Part shown: positions 12,471 to 20,959 of the stretch, in pieces | How positions within the stretch are numbered: the first letter of the stretch is position 1 | Layout: every line of letters starts with the position of its first letter | Assembly (NCBI RefSeq): GCF_024518835.1 | Contig: NZ_JANIGO010000001.1 | Location: 868,001-932,000 of the forward strand | Length of the DNA stretch: 64,000 nucleotides | Source: Limnobacter humi | GTDB taxonomy: Bacteria; Pseudomonadota; Gammaproteobacteria; Burkholderiales; Burkholderiaceae_B | Direction: 5' to 3' | Notes under the pieces: generated by a model | The model's input: the letters and a program-made list of their open reading frames with translations, nothing else | Told to the model about the DNA's origin: nothing | Databases searched by the model: none | Translations under genes and position numbers: made by a program

Positions 12471-12926
12471 TTATTCCGGGGTTATCCGGATTTCTTTGAT
12501 GCGCCACTGGCGTGACAGTTCGGCGAATTCTTTCTTGCTCACGTAGCCCAGCGCATTGGATGAGTTGGCCACCATCTCCAGCATTTGCAGGCGTGTTCGG
12601 GCCACCTTGGGTGGGTTGTCGGGTTTTCCGATGTATTCCACCACACGCTGCACGGTGTGGAATTCTTCAGGGCTGAAACCGAGTGTTTTTGAGATGAATT
12701 GGCCGCGGTCCGGGGAGTCGTCGTTTCGATCAATCACGGTGACGGGCAACGCACCCAATTGCCGGGTGCGGCCTGTGTACAAGTCGCGAAGATTGGTGAC
12801 GCTGATTTGCGAGATGGGCAACTGTGTGGACCCCACCACCACAACATCGGCGTGTCCCACCCTGGGAAACGCACTCAAGCTTGCGACGACCATGGCCACG
12901 CTGGCCAGATAGCGCATGTGCTTCAC
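12471..12926 (-). CDS. Small PstS-like periplasmic binding protein
   Basis: 151 residues. The N-terminus has a Sec signal (hydrophobic residues ~5-20, cleavage near GHADVVVV). The mature part resembles one lobe of phosphate-binding PBP-like proteins: ISVTNLRDLYTGRT, PVTVIDRNDDSPDRGQF, NALGYVS. At about half the size of PstS it may be a single-lobe binding protein; such genes often accompany sensor kinases and may present a ligand to the sensor. It converges on the response regulator at 11776 with a two-base gap and lies just downstream of the kinase gene on the same strand (147-base gap). The ligand is unknown. Confidence 0.75.
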   Translation of the reverse strand: MKHMRYLASVAMVVASLSAFPRVGHADVVVVGSTQLPISQISVTNLRDLYTGRTRQLGALPVTVIDRNDDSPDRGQFISKTLGFSPEEFHTVQRVVEYIGKPDNPPKVARTRLQMLEMVANSSNALGYVSKKEFAELSRQWRIKEIRITPE

Positions 12927-13072
12927 TACAAACCCTTGAAAAGACGACCATCAACGGCCCACGTTGGCTTGAAGCGGCCCCGTGCGCTCTATTGGTTGAA
13001 CACCATGGATGCAGTGTAATTCATGGTGTTTCTCAAAACAATGACAAGAGCCTTTCAAAATACAAGGATTTT

Positions 13073-16012
13073 TCAGGTTTGTCCGATTTTCTGCATGCGG
13101 TCCAATGTTTCCCTGGCTTCCGCCAGAATGGCCGGCCACTGTTCATGAACTTCCCGCATCACCCGTTGGGTTTGCGCGGGATCTTCCAGATCGCGATCCA
13201 TTTGTGAAAAAGCGGCCTTGATGTCGTCTTTGGCCAACATGCCCAGTACGCCACTGGTGGAATGAATTTCTCGACGAAACTCGGCATACGCCTGATCTTT
13301 GAGCAGTTGGTTCAGCCGCGGCACCAGGTCATGGCTGGTTTCTATGAACTTGCTCAAATACTTCGCCATCCGCTGGGGTTCGAACCGGTCTGTCTGGAAG
13401 ATTTGCCGGCCAGCCTGCGACTTGGTCGAGGGGTTACCCGGGGCCTCGGCTGCACATTGCTCAAAGCCGGTCAACACGCCATCTTGACGTGCCAGGGCAT
13501 TGCGCACGGCGTTGTATAGATCAGCCTCATGGAACGGCTTGGTGAGCACCATGTCGATGCCCAGTTGCGTGCAGCGCACCCGGGTTTGCTCAAATGCATG
13601 GGCAGTGAGTGCCATGATGGGGGTTTGGCCGTGGATGAGGTGGCTACGGATCCAAGCGGCCAACTGATATCCGTCAAGCAACGGCATTTCCAGATCCGTG
13701 ATGATCATGTCAAATGGACGGTTGCGCTGTTTGAGCAGATCCATCGCTTCCTGTCCGTCACGCGCACATTGGATGTTGTATTTCCGGGGGGCCAGAAAAT
13801 CAATCAACAGCTCCATGTTCAGCGGATGGTCTTCGACGAGCAACAAGTCGGCATGCCGGAATTGTCCGCCCGTTGGCAATTGCGTCAGCGCGGGGCTCAC
13901 CTCGTGCGCTTCACCTTCCACAGTTTTTGGATCCAAGTCCAGCATCTGGATCACGTGCCGGGGCAGCAGTGGGGTGGTCAAAATTTTCTGCTCGGTCAGC
14001 ATGGGGTGTGTTCTCAACACCTCGGCCGAGTCCTGCGTGGATAGCCACACCCATTGACTTGGGTGCGTTCTGGACAGGGATATCAGTTCGGCAAATGTTT
14101 CCATCCCGTGAGGTGTGACATCGCAGTCCACCACAATGAGGTCGTTGTCAGTGGTGTGAATGTCTTGCCAAATGATTTGCTGGGCGGTCACTGCGGTCAG
14201 TTGTACGCCAAATTCCACAAACAGGCTGCGCATGGATTTCAGCAACTTGCCGTCTTCTGAACACAGATATACGTGGGTATCGGTGTTGACCATGGGGCTT
14301 CGCAGGGTTAGCGGCACACCTTCCTGCAGGCGCAATTTCAGTGTGAAATTGAACACGGAGCCTTTGCCCAATGTGGATTGAACATGGATGTCACCACCCA
14401 TGAGGTGCACCAGTTCCTTGGCAATGCTCAAGCCCAGGCCGCTTCCACCGTACATGCGCGTGGTGCTGCTGTCGGCTTGCGTAAATTTGTCAAACACGTT
14501 TTGAAGTTTGTCCTTGCTCATGCCGATGCCTGTGTCACTGACACTGAACTGCAAGGTGACCTGGTCGTCCTGTCGCTCCAGAATTTTTGCACTAACGCTC
14601 ACGTAGCCGCGCTGCGTGAATTTGATGGCATTGCCCACCAAATTCTTGAAGATTTGCCCAATCCGCAGCGGGTCGCCCACCAAGTTGTTCAACATGCTCT
14701 GCATGTTGCGGCTTTTCAGGGTGTAATGCAGGCGAATGTTTTTGTGGCTTGCCGTATTGCCCAGAGTCCCAAACACTTCTTCCAGCACATCGTCAAAGCG
14801 AAACGGGCTTTGTTCCAGTTTGAACATGTCGGATTCGAGTTTGGACAGGTCAAGAATACTGTTGATCAAAGCCAGCAAATTGTTCCCGGACAATTGGATT
14901 TTCTTGAGATAGTCTCGCTGCTTTTCGCTCAGATTGGTTTTCAGTGTCAGTGCAGTCATCCCGAGAATTGCATTCATCGGTGTTCGAATTTCATGGCTCA
15001 TGTTGGCCAGGAATGAACTCTTGATCCGCGATTCGTTCTTGGCCCGTTCTTTTTCCAGATTGGCCAGATTCACTTCTTCAAGTGCCCGCTTGACCCGTTC
15101 GCTTTTCTCCAAGTCCCGTTGAAAAGATCGGATCATTCGGTTGAATGCACGGGTGAGCAGAATGATTTCCTGGGTGCCCTGATGGTTTGTGACACGGACG
15201 GTGTAGTCCCCTTTCATGATTTCTTCGCTGGCGGAATACAACGAGTTGATGGGGTCAATCACTCGGCGTTTGATGGCCAGTAAACCCGCACACAGTCCGA
15301 CGATAAACAGCAGTGTCAGGACTGCGTCGACTACCACACTGGTTTTGAGCTCACTGCGTGAGCTTTCAATTTGTGTCAGATACCTGCGCTTTTCTCGAGC
15401 GATGAGTGCCGAGATTTCAAAGGTAAGGGCATGTGTTAGTTCAATGTGTTTGCGGTCAAAAAGCACGCCGAAGGTGTCCTTGACATCTTCTCCGGTGAGG
15501 TCGTGTTTCCCGTCCTTGCCGACATATCGGTTCATGCCTTGTGCAAACGCATTCAACTCGCTTTTCTCAAGCTGGTGTTTCAGGTCCAGAATGCGCTCGA
15601 TGGCGGGTTCTTCCGGCTGAACAAACTTGAGGGAATACAGGCGTTCATTGAGGTTGTCGCCCACGCCCCAGGTGACTGCTGAGACCTTGCGTTGCCCGGT
15701 GATCACGTCAATCCAGTAGTCATTGCCCACGGGTTCGGAATACACCCGGCTGCCATTGTGAATGCCGACCAGGTCCAGGTAGTGGTTGATGTATTTTGGA
15801 TCTCGGGTTGCCGCGTACAGCGACACCAGTTTGCGCATGGCCTCAAACTCAGCCAGCGTTCGCGTCAGGATGGCTTCATCCGAAGCCCAGGCTTGATACT
15901 GGGCTTCCTGAACGGATTGCTGATGTATGGACGCAACTTTGGTGCCCAAGCTGATCAGGGAAAATAATGCAACGATCAGTGCAGTGATCCGGATCAGCAG
16001 GGCCAGCTTCAT
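13073..16012 (-). CDS. Hybrid sensor histidine kinase with two receivers and HPt
   Basis: 979 residues, inner membrane. Membrane helices ~5-25 and ~227-247 flank a periplasmic sensor region of ~200 residues; HAMP ~248-300; HisKA with H-box SHEIRTP, His340; ATPase domain with N-box NAIKF (Asn461), DTGIGM (493-498) and GSGLGL (523-528). A first receiver (~580-690) lacks the conserved lysine (LTTPLLP instead of KP) and looks degenerate. The second (~722-835) has Glu727/Asp728, Asp773, Thr803 and Lys825. A C-terminal HPt has IHSTSG with His917. This gives a His-Asp-His relay that would hand phosphate to a separate regulator. Both neighbouring LuxR-type regulators and the receiver-only protein are candidate recipients. 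Confidence 0.93.
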   Translation of the reverse strand: MKLALLIRITALIVALFSLISLGTKVASIHQQSVQEAQYQAWASDEAILTRTLAEFEAMRKLVSLYAATRDPKYINHYLDLVGIHNGSRVYSEPVGNDYWIDVITGQRKVSAVTWGVGDNLNERLYSLKFVQPEEPAIERILDLKHQLEKSELNAFAQGMNRYVGKDGKHDLTGEDVKDTFGVLFDRKHIELTHALTFEISALIAREKRRYLTQIESSRSELKTSVVVDAVLTLLFIVGLCAGLLAIKRRVIDPINSLYSASEEIMKGDYTVRVTNHQGTQEIILLTRAFNRMIRSFQRDLEKSERVKRALEEVNLANLEKERAKNESRIKSSFLANMSHEIRTPMNAILGMTALTLKTNLSEKQRDYLKKIQLSGNNLLALINSILDLSKLESDMFKLEQSPFRFDDVLEEVFGTLGNTASHKNIRLHYTLKSRNMQSMLNNLVGDPLRIGQIFKNLVGNAIKFTQRGYVSVSAKILERQDDQVTLQFSVSDTGIGMSKDKLQNVFDKFTQADSSTTRMYGGSGLGLSIAKELVHLMGGDIHVQSTLGKGSVFNFTLKLRLQEGVPLTLRSPMVNTDTHVYLCSEDGKLLKSMRSLFVEFGVQLTAVTAQQIIWQDIHTTDNDLIVVDCDVTPHGMETFAELISLSRTHPSQWVWLSTQDSAEVLRTHPMLTEQKILTTPLLPRHVIQMLDLDPKTVEGEAHEVSPALTQLPTGGQFRHADLLLVEDHPLNMELLIDFLAPRKYNIQCARDGQEAMDLLKQRNRPFDMIITDLEMPLLDGYQLAAWIRSHLIHGQTPIMALTAHAFEQTRVRCTQLGIDMVLTKPFHEADLYNAVRNALARQDGVLTGFEQCAAEAPGNPSTKSQAGRQIFQTDRFEPQRMAKYLSKFIETSHDLVPRLNQLLKDQAYAEFRREIHSTSGVLGMLAKDDIKAAFSQMDRDLEDPAQTQRVMREVHEQWPAILAEARETLDRMQKIGQT

Positions 16013-16051
16013 GTGAAGTGTCGGTGAATGTGTGTGGGCAAGGTGGGCAGT

Positions 16052-16711
16052 TTAACTGGCCGATGTCTCTTCCAGCAGGCGCGATTGCCGTTCCGCTTTC
16101 GTGAAAATTGACACCGCATGGGCACGGTTTTGAGCACCCAGCCGCACCAACACTTCACGCATGTGGGCCCGAACCGTCTCGGGGCTGAGGTTCAAATCCC
16201 TGGCTGCTTCTTTGGCGGTCATGCCCACGGCAATGCGCTGCATGATTTCGACCTGCCGCCAGGTCAGTGGTTTTCGGGAACCTGGGGCGATGATGTTGGA
16301 CTGATACTCGTTTTTGCTTTTGGTTGAATTGGCAGCAGCCATGCCCACCGCTTGCAATGCCCGCATCACTGCATTGAGCAGTTCATGGTAGTCGGCAGAC
16401 TTGTTCACCACGGGGATGTCGAGATCTTCCAGGTGTGCCTCAATGTCCGGGCTGGACAGGCCAGTGAATGCCAACAACTGGGCATGCGGAAACAGGGCTC
16501 GCACTTTGGTGGCTGTTGAAACACCCTGGGTGTCTGGCAGGTTCAGATCAAAAATCACCAAGCGGTGTGCTTCGTGCACCATGGCTTCACAGGCCGACAG
16601 CTGGCTGGCCTTGGTGACTGACACGTCTGGAACATGTTCCTCCAGCATGTCGGCCAACATCATGGCGACCACTGGGTGATCCTCTACCAACAGCACTTTG
16701 TTCAAACTCAT
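16052..16711 (-). CDS. LuxR/NarL-type response regulator
   Basis: 219 residues starting at ATG 16711 after an AGGAG site; the open frame continues upstream to 16867 but runs through G-tracts and lacks family similarity. Receiver residues Glu10/Asp11, Asp55 in IFDLNLPD, Thr83 and Lys104 are present. The LuxR output domain has LSPETVRAHMREVLVRL. It is 39 bases from the hybrid kinase gene and on the same strand, so it is probably co-transcribed as regulator then kinase and is the first-choice partner. It is a paralogue of the regulator at 11776-12468. The divergent neighbour is the receiver-only gene at 16959. Confidence 0.9.
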   Translation of the reverse strand: MSLNKVLLVEDHPVVAMMLADMLEEHVPDVSVTKASQLSACEAMVHEAHRLVIFDLNLPDTQGVSTATKVRALFPHAQLLAFTGLSSPDIEAHLEDLDIPVVNKSADYHELLNAVMRALQAVGMAAANSTKSKNEYQSNIIAPGSRKPLTWRQVEIMQRIAVGMTAKEAARDLNLSPETVRAHMREVLVRLGAQNRAHAVSIFTKAERQSRLLEETSAS

Positions 16712-16958
16712 TGCATTCTCCTGTGGAAACGGGCTTTTGCCTGCAACAGTGCAAAAACCGACACGGTGAACAAATGTTAAGTGCGCATCCCCCGTGCGGT
16801 CTCCCTTCAATTGGAGGGGGGGTGCATTTGCGCCCTTGGGTTTTTCCTGCCTCGAATCCCCCTGCAATCAGGGGGGGGTCTGTTTGGGAGGCCGTGTTGG
16901 GGCATCAATTGGTTTAAGGTACGCGTAGAGGGGTTGCTTGTGTTGAAAAAGGTGCGCT
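16712..16958. other. Divergent intergenic region with poly-G tracts
   Basis: Between the regulator and the receiver-only gene. It contains seven consecutive G at 16815-16821 and eight at 16870-16877. The second tract is part of a perfect hairpin at 16857-16874 (CCCCCTG, loop CAAT, CAGGGGG). Homopolymers of this length are otherwise rare in the window. No clear sigma-70 promoter was picked out here. Confidence 0.6.
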
Positions 16959-17441
16959 ATGCGAGTGAATTGCGGGGACAAGCTGGAAGTGTGGGTCGCC
17001 GAGGATTCGCCCTTCTATCGGCTGGTGGTTGAAGAAGCCTTGGAAGAAATTGCCCGAGTGACTGATCTTCAACTGGAGCTTCGGATTTTCGAACGTCTGT
17101 CCGATATTCAGCTGGCGTTGAAGCTGGCCCAACGCGGTGAATGTGAATGCCCGGCAGCGGTGCTGTCCGATTTGCATTTCCCGGACAGTGCACCCAGCGA
17201 GCTACCCGCTTTGTTTGAATTTTTCTCGCGGTATTGTGCCGACATTCCACTGTCTTACATGTCTTGCAACAGCGATAGTCTCCTGCAAGCGCAGCGTTGG
17301 TTTGATCAATCGCACGCGGAACATCGGCCTATCCGGTTTTTGCGGAAAGACACGGATCAAACCACCCATTTGCTGGTGAAAGCGTTGCATGCCATGGTCT
17401 TTGAACCACGCTGTGCGGCGCTCCACACCGCGCACCACTAA
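16959..17441 (+). CDS. Receiver-domain-only protein (CheY-like)
   Basis: 160 residues made of one receiver-like domain. VWVAEDSPFYR supplies the acidic pair (Glu15/Asp16), LSDLHFPD the candidate acceptor Asp71, LSYMSC the Ser/Thr strand and RFLRKD the lysine near 130. The spacing is longer than in CheY and the sequence diverges, so I call it from motif order rather than close similarity. No output domain follows. Lying next to a hybrid kinase with HPt, it may act as a phosphate sink, shuttle or allosteric partner. ATG 16959 is used; GTG 16965 is possible. Confidence 0.75.
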   Translation: MRVNCGDKLEVWVAEDSPFYRLVVEEALEEIARVTDLQLELRIFERLSDIQLALKLAQRGECECPAAVLSDLHFPDSAPSELPALFEFFSRYCADIPLSYMSCNSDSLLQAQRWFDQSHAEHRPIRFLRKDTDQTTHLLVKALHAMVFEPRCAALHTAHH

Positions 17442-17448
17442 ACGGTGA

Positions 17449-18708
17449 TCAATTCAGGCTCAGCCGGCTGTCGGTGAGCCGGAAGATCACCAGAAAGCGC
17501 GCTTCCTGACGAATTGAATCCATGTATGGCGACACCATGATTTCCGTTGGAATCCAGTCGCCGGCGCGTGTGAGGTAGCTGGTTTTCAAGGTGAGCTTTT
17601 GCCGACTCAGGAAGGCCACCAGCAGTTTTCGTACATCCGCAGTCGGCAGTCGGTGGTCAATCAAGCTGTAAGGGTTGCGCCCCACCCATCGGTCCCGTGT
17701 GGAGTCCATGTTCTGCTCGAATGCACGGTTCACAAACAACACCTTGAACCCTTCTTTGGCGGTTCTCAGGTCGTTTGTAACCACCACGAGATCTCGAATC
17801 TGCTCGATGGCTTCGCTGAGCATGCCGAGTTCGGCGCTCTCGTTTTTTTGTTGGGTGACGTCTCGCAAGGTGAGGGTGTATTCTTCGGCGCATCGGAACA
17901 GCTGAAGCATGACCCACTTGTTTGTGCTGTTAACCCGTTGCTCAACCGGGTGCGACAGTCCGCTGCTTCGCGCCGATTCCATCAGGCCTGCAAACAGCAC
18001 CAGGTCCATGTCGGGCAGCCAGTCTGCAATGCTTTTCGGGCTTGCGCAGGGATCAAACTTGCCGTTGAGTAAGCACTCGGCCTTTCGATTGGCATGGGTA
18101 ATCCGGAATTGATCATCCATCTCGATCAGCCCGTCGGTGAGCTGATCGACCATGGTGGCGTATTCCGGAATAATCTGGGATACATTGTCATGAAGCCGTC
18201 GGTGGGTGTGTGGTGCATCTTCCTTGATCAAACATTCGAAGTGCACCACTGCCTGGCCCGGGTTAAAAAACCCTTTGTGGACCGGGGCCTGCATGAACAA
18301 CTCAAAAAACCGTGTTTTGTTGCGCCGAAGATTGATCTTGATGACCAAGCGTTGCTCGGTGCCTGTTTTGAAGCAGCGCCGCAGTGCCGATTCCAGCGCG
18401 TGGCGATAGTCCTCATCGCACAAATCAACCAAGTTGAGTCGTCGGTTTTGAGGGGTGAACTGGTCTTCGTTTCCCAAGGCAACTGCCCGGATGCCGCCCT
18501 TGTTGTCCAATTGCAGGCGGCCCGACTGTACATCCCTCAGGAATAGTGCAGGGTAGGTTTTGATGGTGGACCACGGTGAGCGGTCTTGGCTTGGCTCGTG
18601 GCCGGGCGCTGCAGGAACACGCCTGCTCAGCGCTGCTTTGCTTAATGTTCTCTCGTGTGCATCAACCAGAATCTGGTCAATTGTTTCATCCAGTATTTGG
18701 GACTTCAT
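17449..18708 (-). CDS. PAS-domain sensor protein without output domain
   Basis: 419 residues, cytoplasmic (no signal or membrane helix). A central PAS fold at ~185-285 includes LTDGLIEMDDQFRITHANRK and ends TLTLRDVTQQ. A second PAS at ~300-415 has VLFVNRAFEQN, YSLIDHRL and WIPTEIMVSPY. The first 150 residues may hold a degenerate third copy. No kinase, cyclase, phosphodiesterase or DNA-binding domain follows, so it probably works through protein contacts within the signalling cluster. It converges on the receiver-only gene with a seven-base gap. Ligand or cofactor is unknown. Confidence 0.8.
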   Translation of the reverse strand: MKSQILDETIDQILVDAHERTLSKAALSRRVPAAPGHEPSQDRSPWSTIKTYPALFLRDVQSGRLQLDNKGGIRAVALGNEDQFTPQNRRLNLVDLCDEDYRHALESALRRCFKTGTEQRLVIKINLRRNKTRFFELFMQAPVHKGFFNPGQAVVHFECLIKEDAPHTHRRLHDNVSQIIPEYATMVDQLTDGLIEMDDQFRITHANRKAECLLNGKFDPCASPKSIADWLPDMDLVLFAGLMESARSSGLSHPVEQRVNSTNKWVMLQLFRCAEEYTLTLRDVTQQKNESAELGMLSEAIEQIRDLVVVTNDLRTAKEGFKVLFVNRAFEQNMDSTRDRWVGRNPYSLIDHRLPTADVRKLLVAFLSRQKLTLKTSYLTRAGDWIPTEIMVSPYMDSIRQEARFLVIFRLTDSRLSLN

Positions 18709-18773
18709 ATGCCATCGCGTCTCTAACTGCCACGCCCTCCCTTCAGAACAGGCTACAGGGATGTGTGAGCGTC

Positions 18774-18799
18774 GGGGTTACCCATTTTAAGGGTACCCC
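18774..18799 (-). terminator. Hairpin after the DUF1499 gene
   Basis: GGGG-T-TACCC and GGGTACCCC form an eight- to nine-pair stem with one bulged T and a seven-base loop. It lies nine bases past the minus-strand stop at 18808. No T-run follows, so termination is uncertain. Confidence 0.35.
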
Positions 18800-18807
18800 C
18801 TTCCTGA

Positions 18808-19287
18808 TCACGACGCTTTGGACAGCGCGGTGCGAATCGCTTCCACCCGATTGCGGTTGGTGCCGAAGTCCGCATAGCCAACGCGGGAGGAGGAACGAAT
18901 TTGCAGGACTTTGTTGGCTGTGTCCAGGCGGATTTCAACATCGTCAACAAACCCGAAAACTGCACTGGTGAAGGTGACTGCCAGGTAATTGTCTTCCGTG
19001 GCCACCACGTCAGCACCCATGTCAGCCAAGACCTCTTGTACAAACAGCAATGGCTCTTCGCCCATCTTGTCATGAATCTGGATCGGGACCACGGCATGGG
19101 CAGAGTCGGCACCCTGTTCGCTGACCACGCAGTGTGGTGCGCTTGGGCATGGTTTGAGTTGCCCATTGACCAATCCGGGCGGAGATCCAGACTGCGAATA
19201 CACGCCAAAACCGAACATTGCCAGTACCACGGCGACTGCAATCATGACCACTCCTGCTGCGACTCGTTTCACGCGCTGTATTCCCAT
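18808..19287 (-). CDS. DUF1499 family protein
   Basis: 159 residues from ATG 19287. A hydrophobic N-terminal segment (residues ~10-30) suggests a membrane anchor or signal. The rest matches DUF1499: KPCPSAPHCVVSE near the start, EDNYLAVTFTSAVFGFVDDVEIRL split by family-typical spacing, and the end VGYADFGTNRNRVEAIR. The biochemical role of the family is unknown. The open frame extends further upstream, but that part overlaps the divergent gene and is not conserved. The two divergent starts are only 38 bases apart. Confidence 0.85.
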   Translation of the reverse strand: MGIQRVKRVAAGVVMIAVAVVLAMFGFGVYSQSGSPPGLVNGQLKPCPSAPHCVVSEQGADSAHAVVPIQIHDKMGEEPLLFVQEVLADMGADVVATEDNYLAVTFTSAVFGFVDDVEIRLDTANKVLQIRSSSRVGYADFGTNRNRVEAIRTALSKAS

Positions 19288-19325
19288 CGAATATACTTTG
19301 ACCTCCAATGTAACCCAAAGCAGCA

Positions 19326-20351
19326 GTGAACCTCTACCCCTCCCTGTCCAAACGCGATGGCAGCCAATGGCTGGTGTGGTTGGCCAGTGCCTCTCGCCAC
19401 CTGCCTGAACTGGGTCGTGCCTTGCAGTTTTTGCAGTCGGCTTCCGAATCCATGGATGCAGCGCACACAGTGGATGCCCGGCAGTTGGCTCAGCGGCTTC
19501 GACAGGCCGGCGGCAAATACATCGGCCAGGCCCGGTGTCCGTCTGCCGCTTCTTGCGACAAAATCGCCTGCCGCTTGGACACGCTCGGCGCCTGGCTGGG
19601 GCAGGAGTTACAGCATGGTCGGTGGTCGGTCGAGGCGGGAGAGGCCTTGCTGGGGCTTGGCTCACACGTGTTGCTGCGGGTGTTTGGCCAATGCGAGGGC
19701 GCCGATGATCGTGCTGGTGTGTTGGTGCGGTCTGTTCGGCAGTTTGCACGTGACTGGCTGCAGTGGTTGGACCGGTTGCCACAGTCGTCATCAGAACGTG
19801 CGCTCACGGTGTACCCGGTTGCGATGCAGGACCAGTTGGGTATTGTAGAGCCGGTGGTGTGGTGGAAAGCATTGGCCACCACAGACCGGGTGGTGTTAAC
19901 GGGGCTGGTTGAGGAAGACATTCGTGGCATGGCGGAAACCCAGCCGTCGGCCGCGGTCAACTGGCGTTCTTTTGACAAGCGCTGGCGGCGACTGCGCCTG
20001 AAGGGTTTGTTGGAATATCTGGACGAGCCAGTCCTGTTGGCCGAGTTGTTGCGCAAGTCGGCGGTGGATGATTTTGAGGCTGCGCAAGCGATTGCCCACC
20101 TGCGACGTGCCGGTCGGGCCCGCGAGGCGATTGTTCAGGCAGAACAGTGGATGCGCGCCTTGCCAAAAAGCCCGGTGTTGGCCGCAGCGCTGTTTGACCT
20201 CTACATGGCTGACGGGTGGGACGATGAGGCCCTGGCCTTGGCCGTTCAGCAGTACGCGTATGACCCGCATCCCGACTGGATTGATCGTTTGGCCTGTTTG
20301 AACACCCCGGCAGCCCGTGCCCAGACTGCCATTTGGCGGCAGCAGGTCTAG
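19326..20351 (+). CDS. Hypothetical protein with TPR-like C-terminus
   Basis: 341 residues, not firmly recognised. GTG 19326 start. It is rich in Ala, Leu, Arg and Trp and has a helical look throughout. The last ~100 residues (AIAHLRRAGRAREAIVQAEQ, then ALFDLYMADGWDDEALALA) have the spacing of tetratricopeptide-type helix pairs. It may belong to the group of helical proteins found beside SWIM zinc-finger proteins (DUF6880-like), but this is a guess. No signal peptide. It ends with a four-base tail-to-tail overlap with the MOSC gene. Confidence 0.65.
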   Translation: MNLYPSLSKRDGSQWLVWLASASRHLPELGRALQFLQSASESMDAAHTVDARQLAQRLRQAGGKYIGQARCPSAASCDKIACRLDTLGAWLGQELQHGRWSVEAGEALLGLGSHVLLRVFGQCEGADDRAGVLVRSVRQFARDWLQWLDRLPQSSSERALTVYPVAMQDQLGIVEPVVWWKALATTDRVVLTGLVEEDIRGMAETQPSAAVNWRSFDKRWRRLRLKGLLEYLDEPVLLAELLRKSAVDDFEAAQAIAHLRRAGRAREAIVQAEQWMRALPKSPVLAAALFDLYMADGWDDEALALAVQQYAYDPHPDWIDRLACLNTPAARAQTAIWRQQV

Positions 20352-20959
20352 TCTTCCAGCAAGTCCATCTGCCCCTTTCGCGTCAGGAATCTGAACTGCT
20401 CTAGGATGGTTTTTCCGCGGGGGTTGGCATGGTGAATCATCGAATCCCCAGCTTTCAGTGTGCCGGTTTGCACGACCCGCAAGTACCAGCCGCAGTTGCC
20501 TTGTTGCACCATGTCTTTGGGCGCGTTGCTGTAGCCCATGCGAATGGCAAATTTGAAGCAAGGTTCCCGAGGGTCTGTCACTCGCAGTCGGACACCGCTG
20601 ATTTCCAGTTCGTCGCCCATGCGGACTTCGTTTTCCAGTAAACCCTCCACCACCAGATTTTCGCCTAGCATGCCCCACGGCAAATTGGAATCCAGGTTGT
20701 GTGTTTGCCGACGCAATTGCCAAAAGGAATAGTGCTCTGCTGGCATCATGTACACCGCTTTGTCCAAGCCGCCATGCACACTCAGGTTGCATTGCTCATC
20801 GCCCTGAAGGCCCAGCTTTTTGAGCTCCACCAGGTTGGGTTCATGCAGGGTGCTTACAGCTTTCTTGTTGATGCCGGAGGCCACGGTTTTGACATCGCCA
20901 GCAGCGGTTCGATACAAGAGGGGGGCAACGTTGCCAGTGCAGATGGCCAATAGTTTCAT
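20348..20959 (-). CDS. MOSC domain protein
   Basis: 203 residues. MOSC proteins carry sulfur on a conserved cysteine and are related to molybdenum cofactor sulfurases and to YiiM, which helps detoxify N-hydroxylated compounds. The fold shows as LLYRTAAGDVKTVASGI, GDEQCNLSVHGGLDKAVYMM, FGENL-type strand WGMLGENLVVEG, and RVTDPREPCFKF with the candidate sulfur-carrier Cys. GNCGWYLRVVQTG follows. No ferredoxin domain is fused. The start at 20959 is followed upstream by the long pckG leader. Confidence 0.85.
   Translation of the reverse strand: MKLLAICTGNVAPLLYRTAAGDVKTVASGINKKAVSTLHEPNLVELKKLGLQGDEQCNLSVHGGLDKAVYMMPAEHYSFWQLRRQTHNLDSNLPWGMLGENLVVEGLLENEVRMGDELEISGVRLRVTDPREPCFKFAIRMGYSNAPKDMVQQGNCGWYLRVVQTGTLKAGDSMIHHANPRGKTILEQFRFLTRKGQMDLLED

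Noticed and set aside
16712-16867. Upstream extension of the response regulator frame
   Set aside because: It is Lys/Gly/Pro-rich, passes through the G-tracts, and an AGGAG site sits before ATG 16711.
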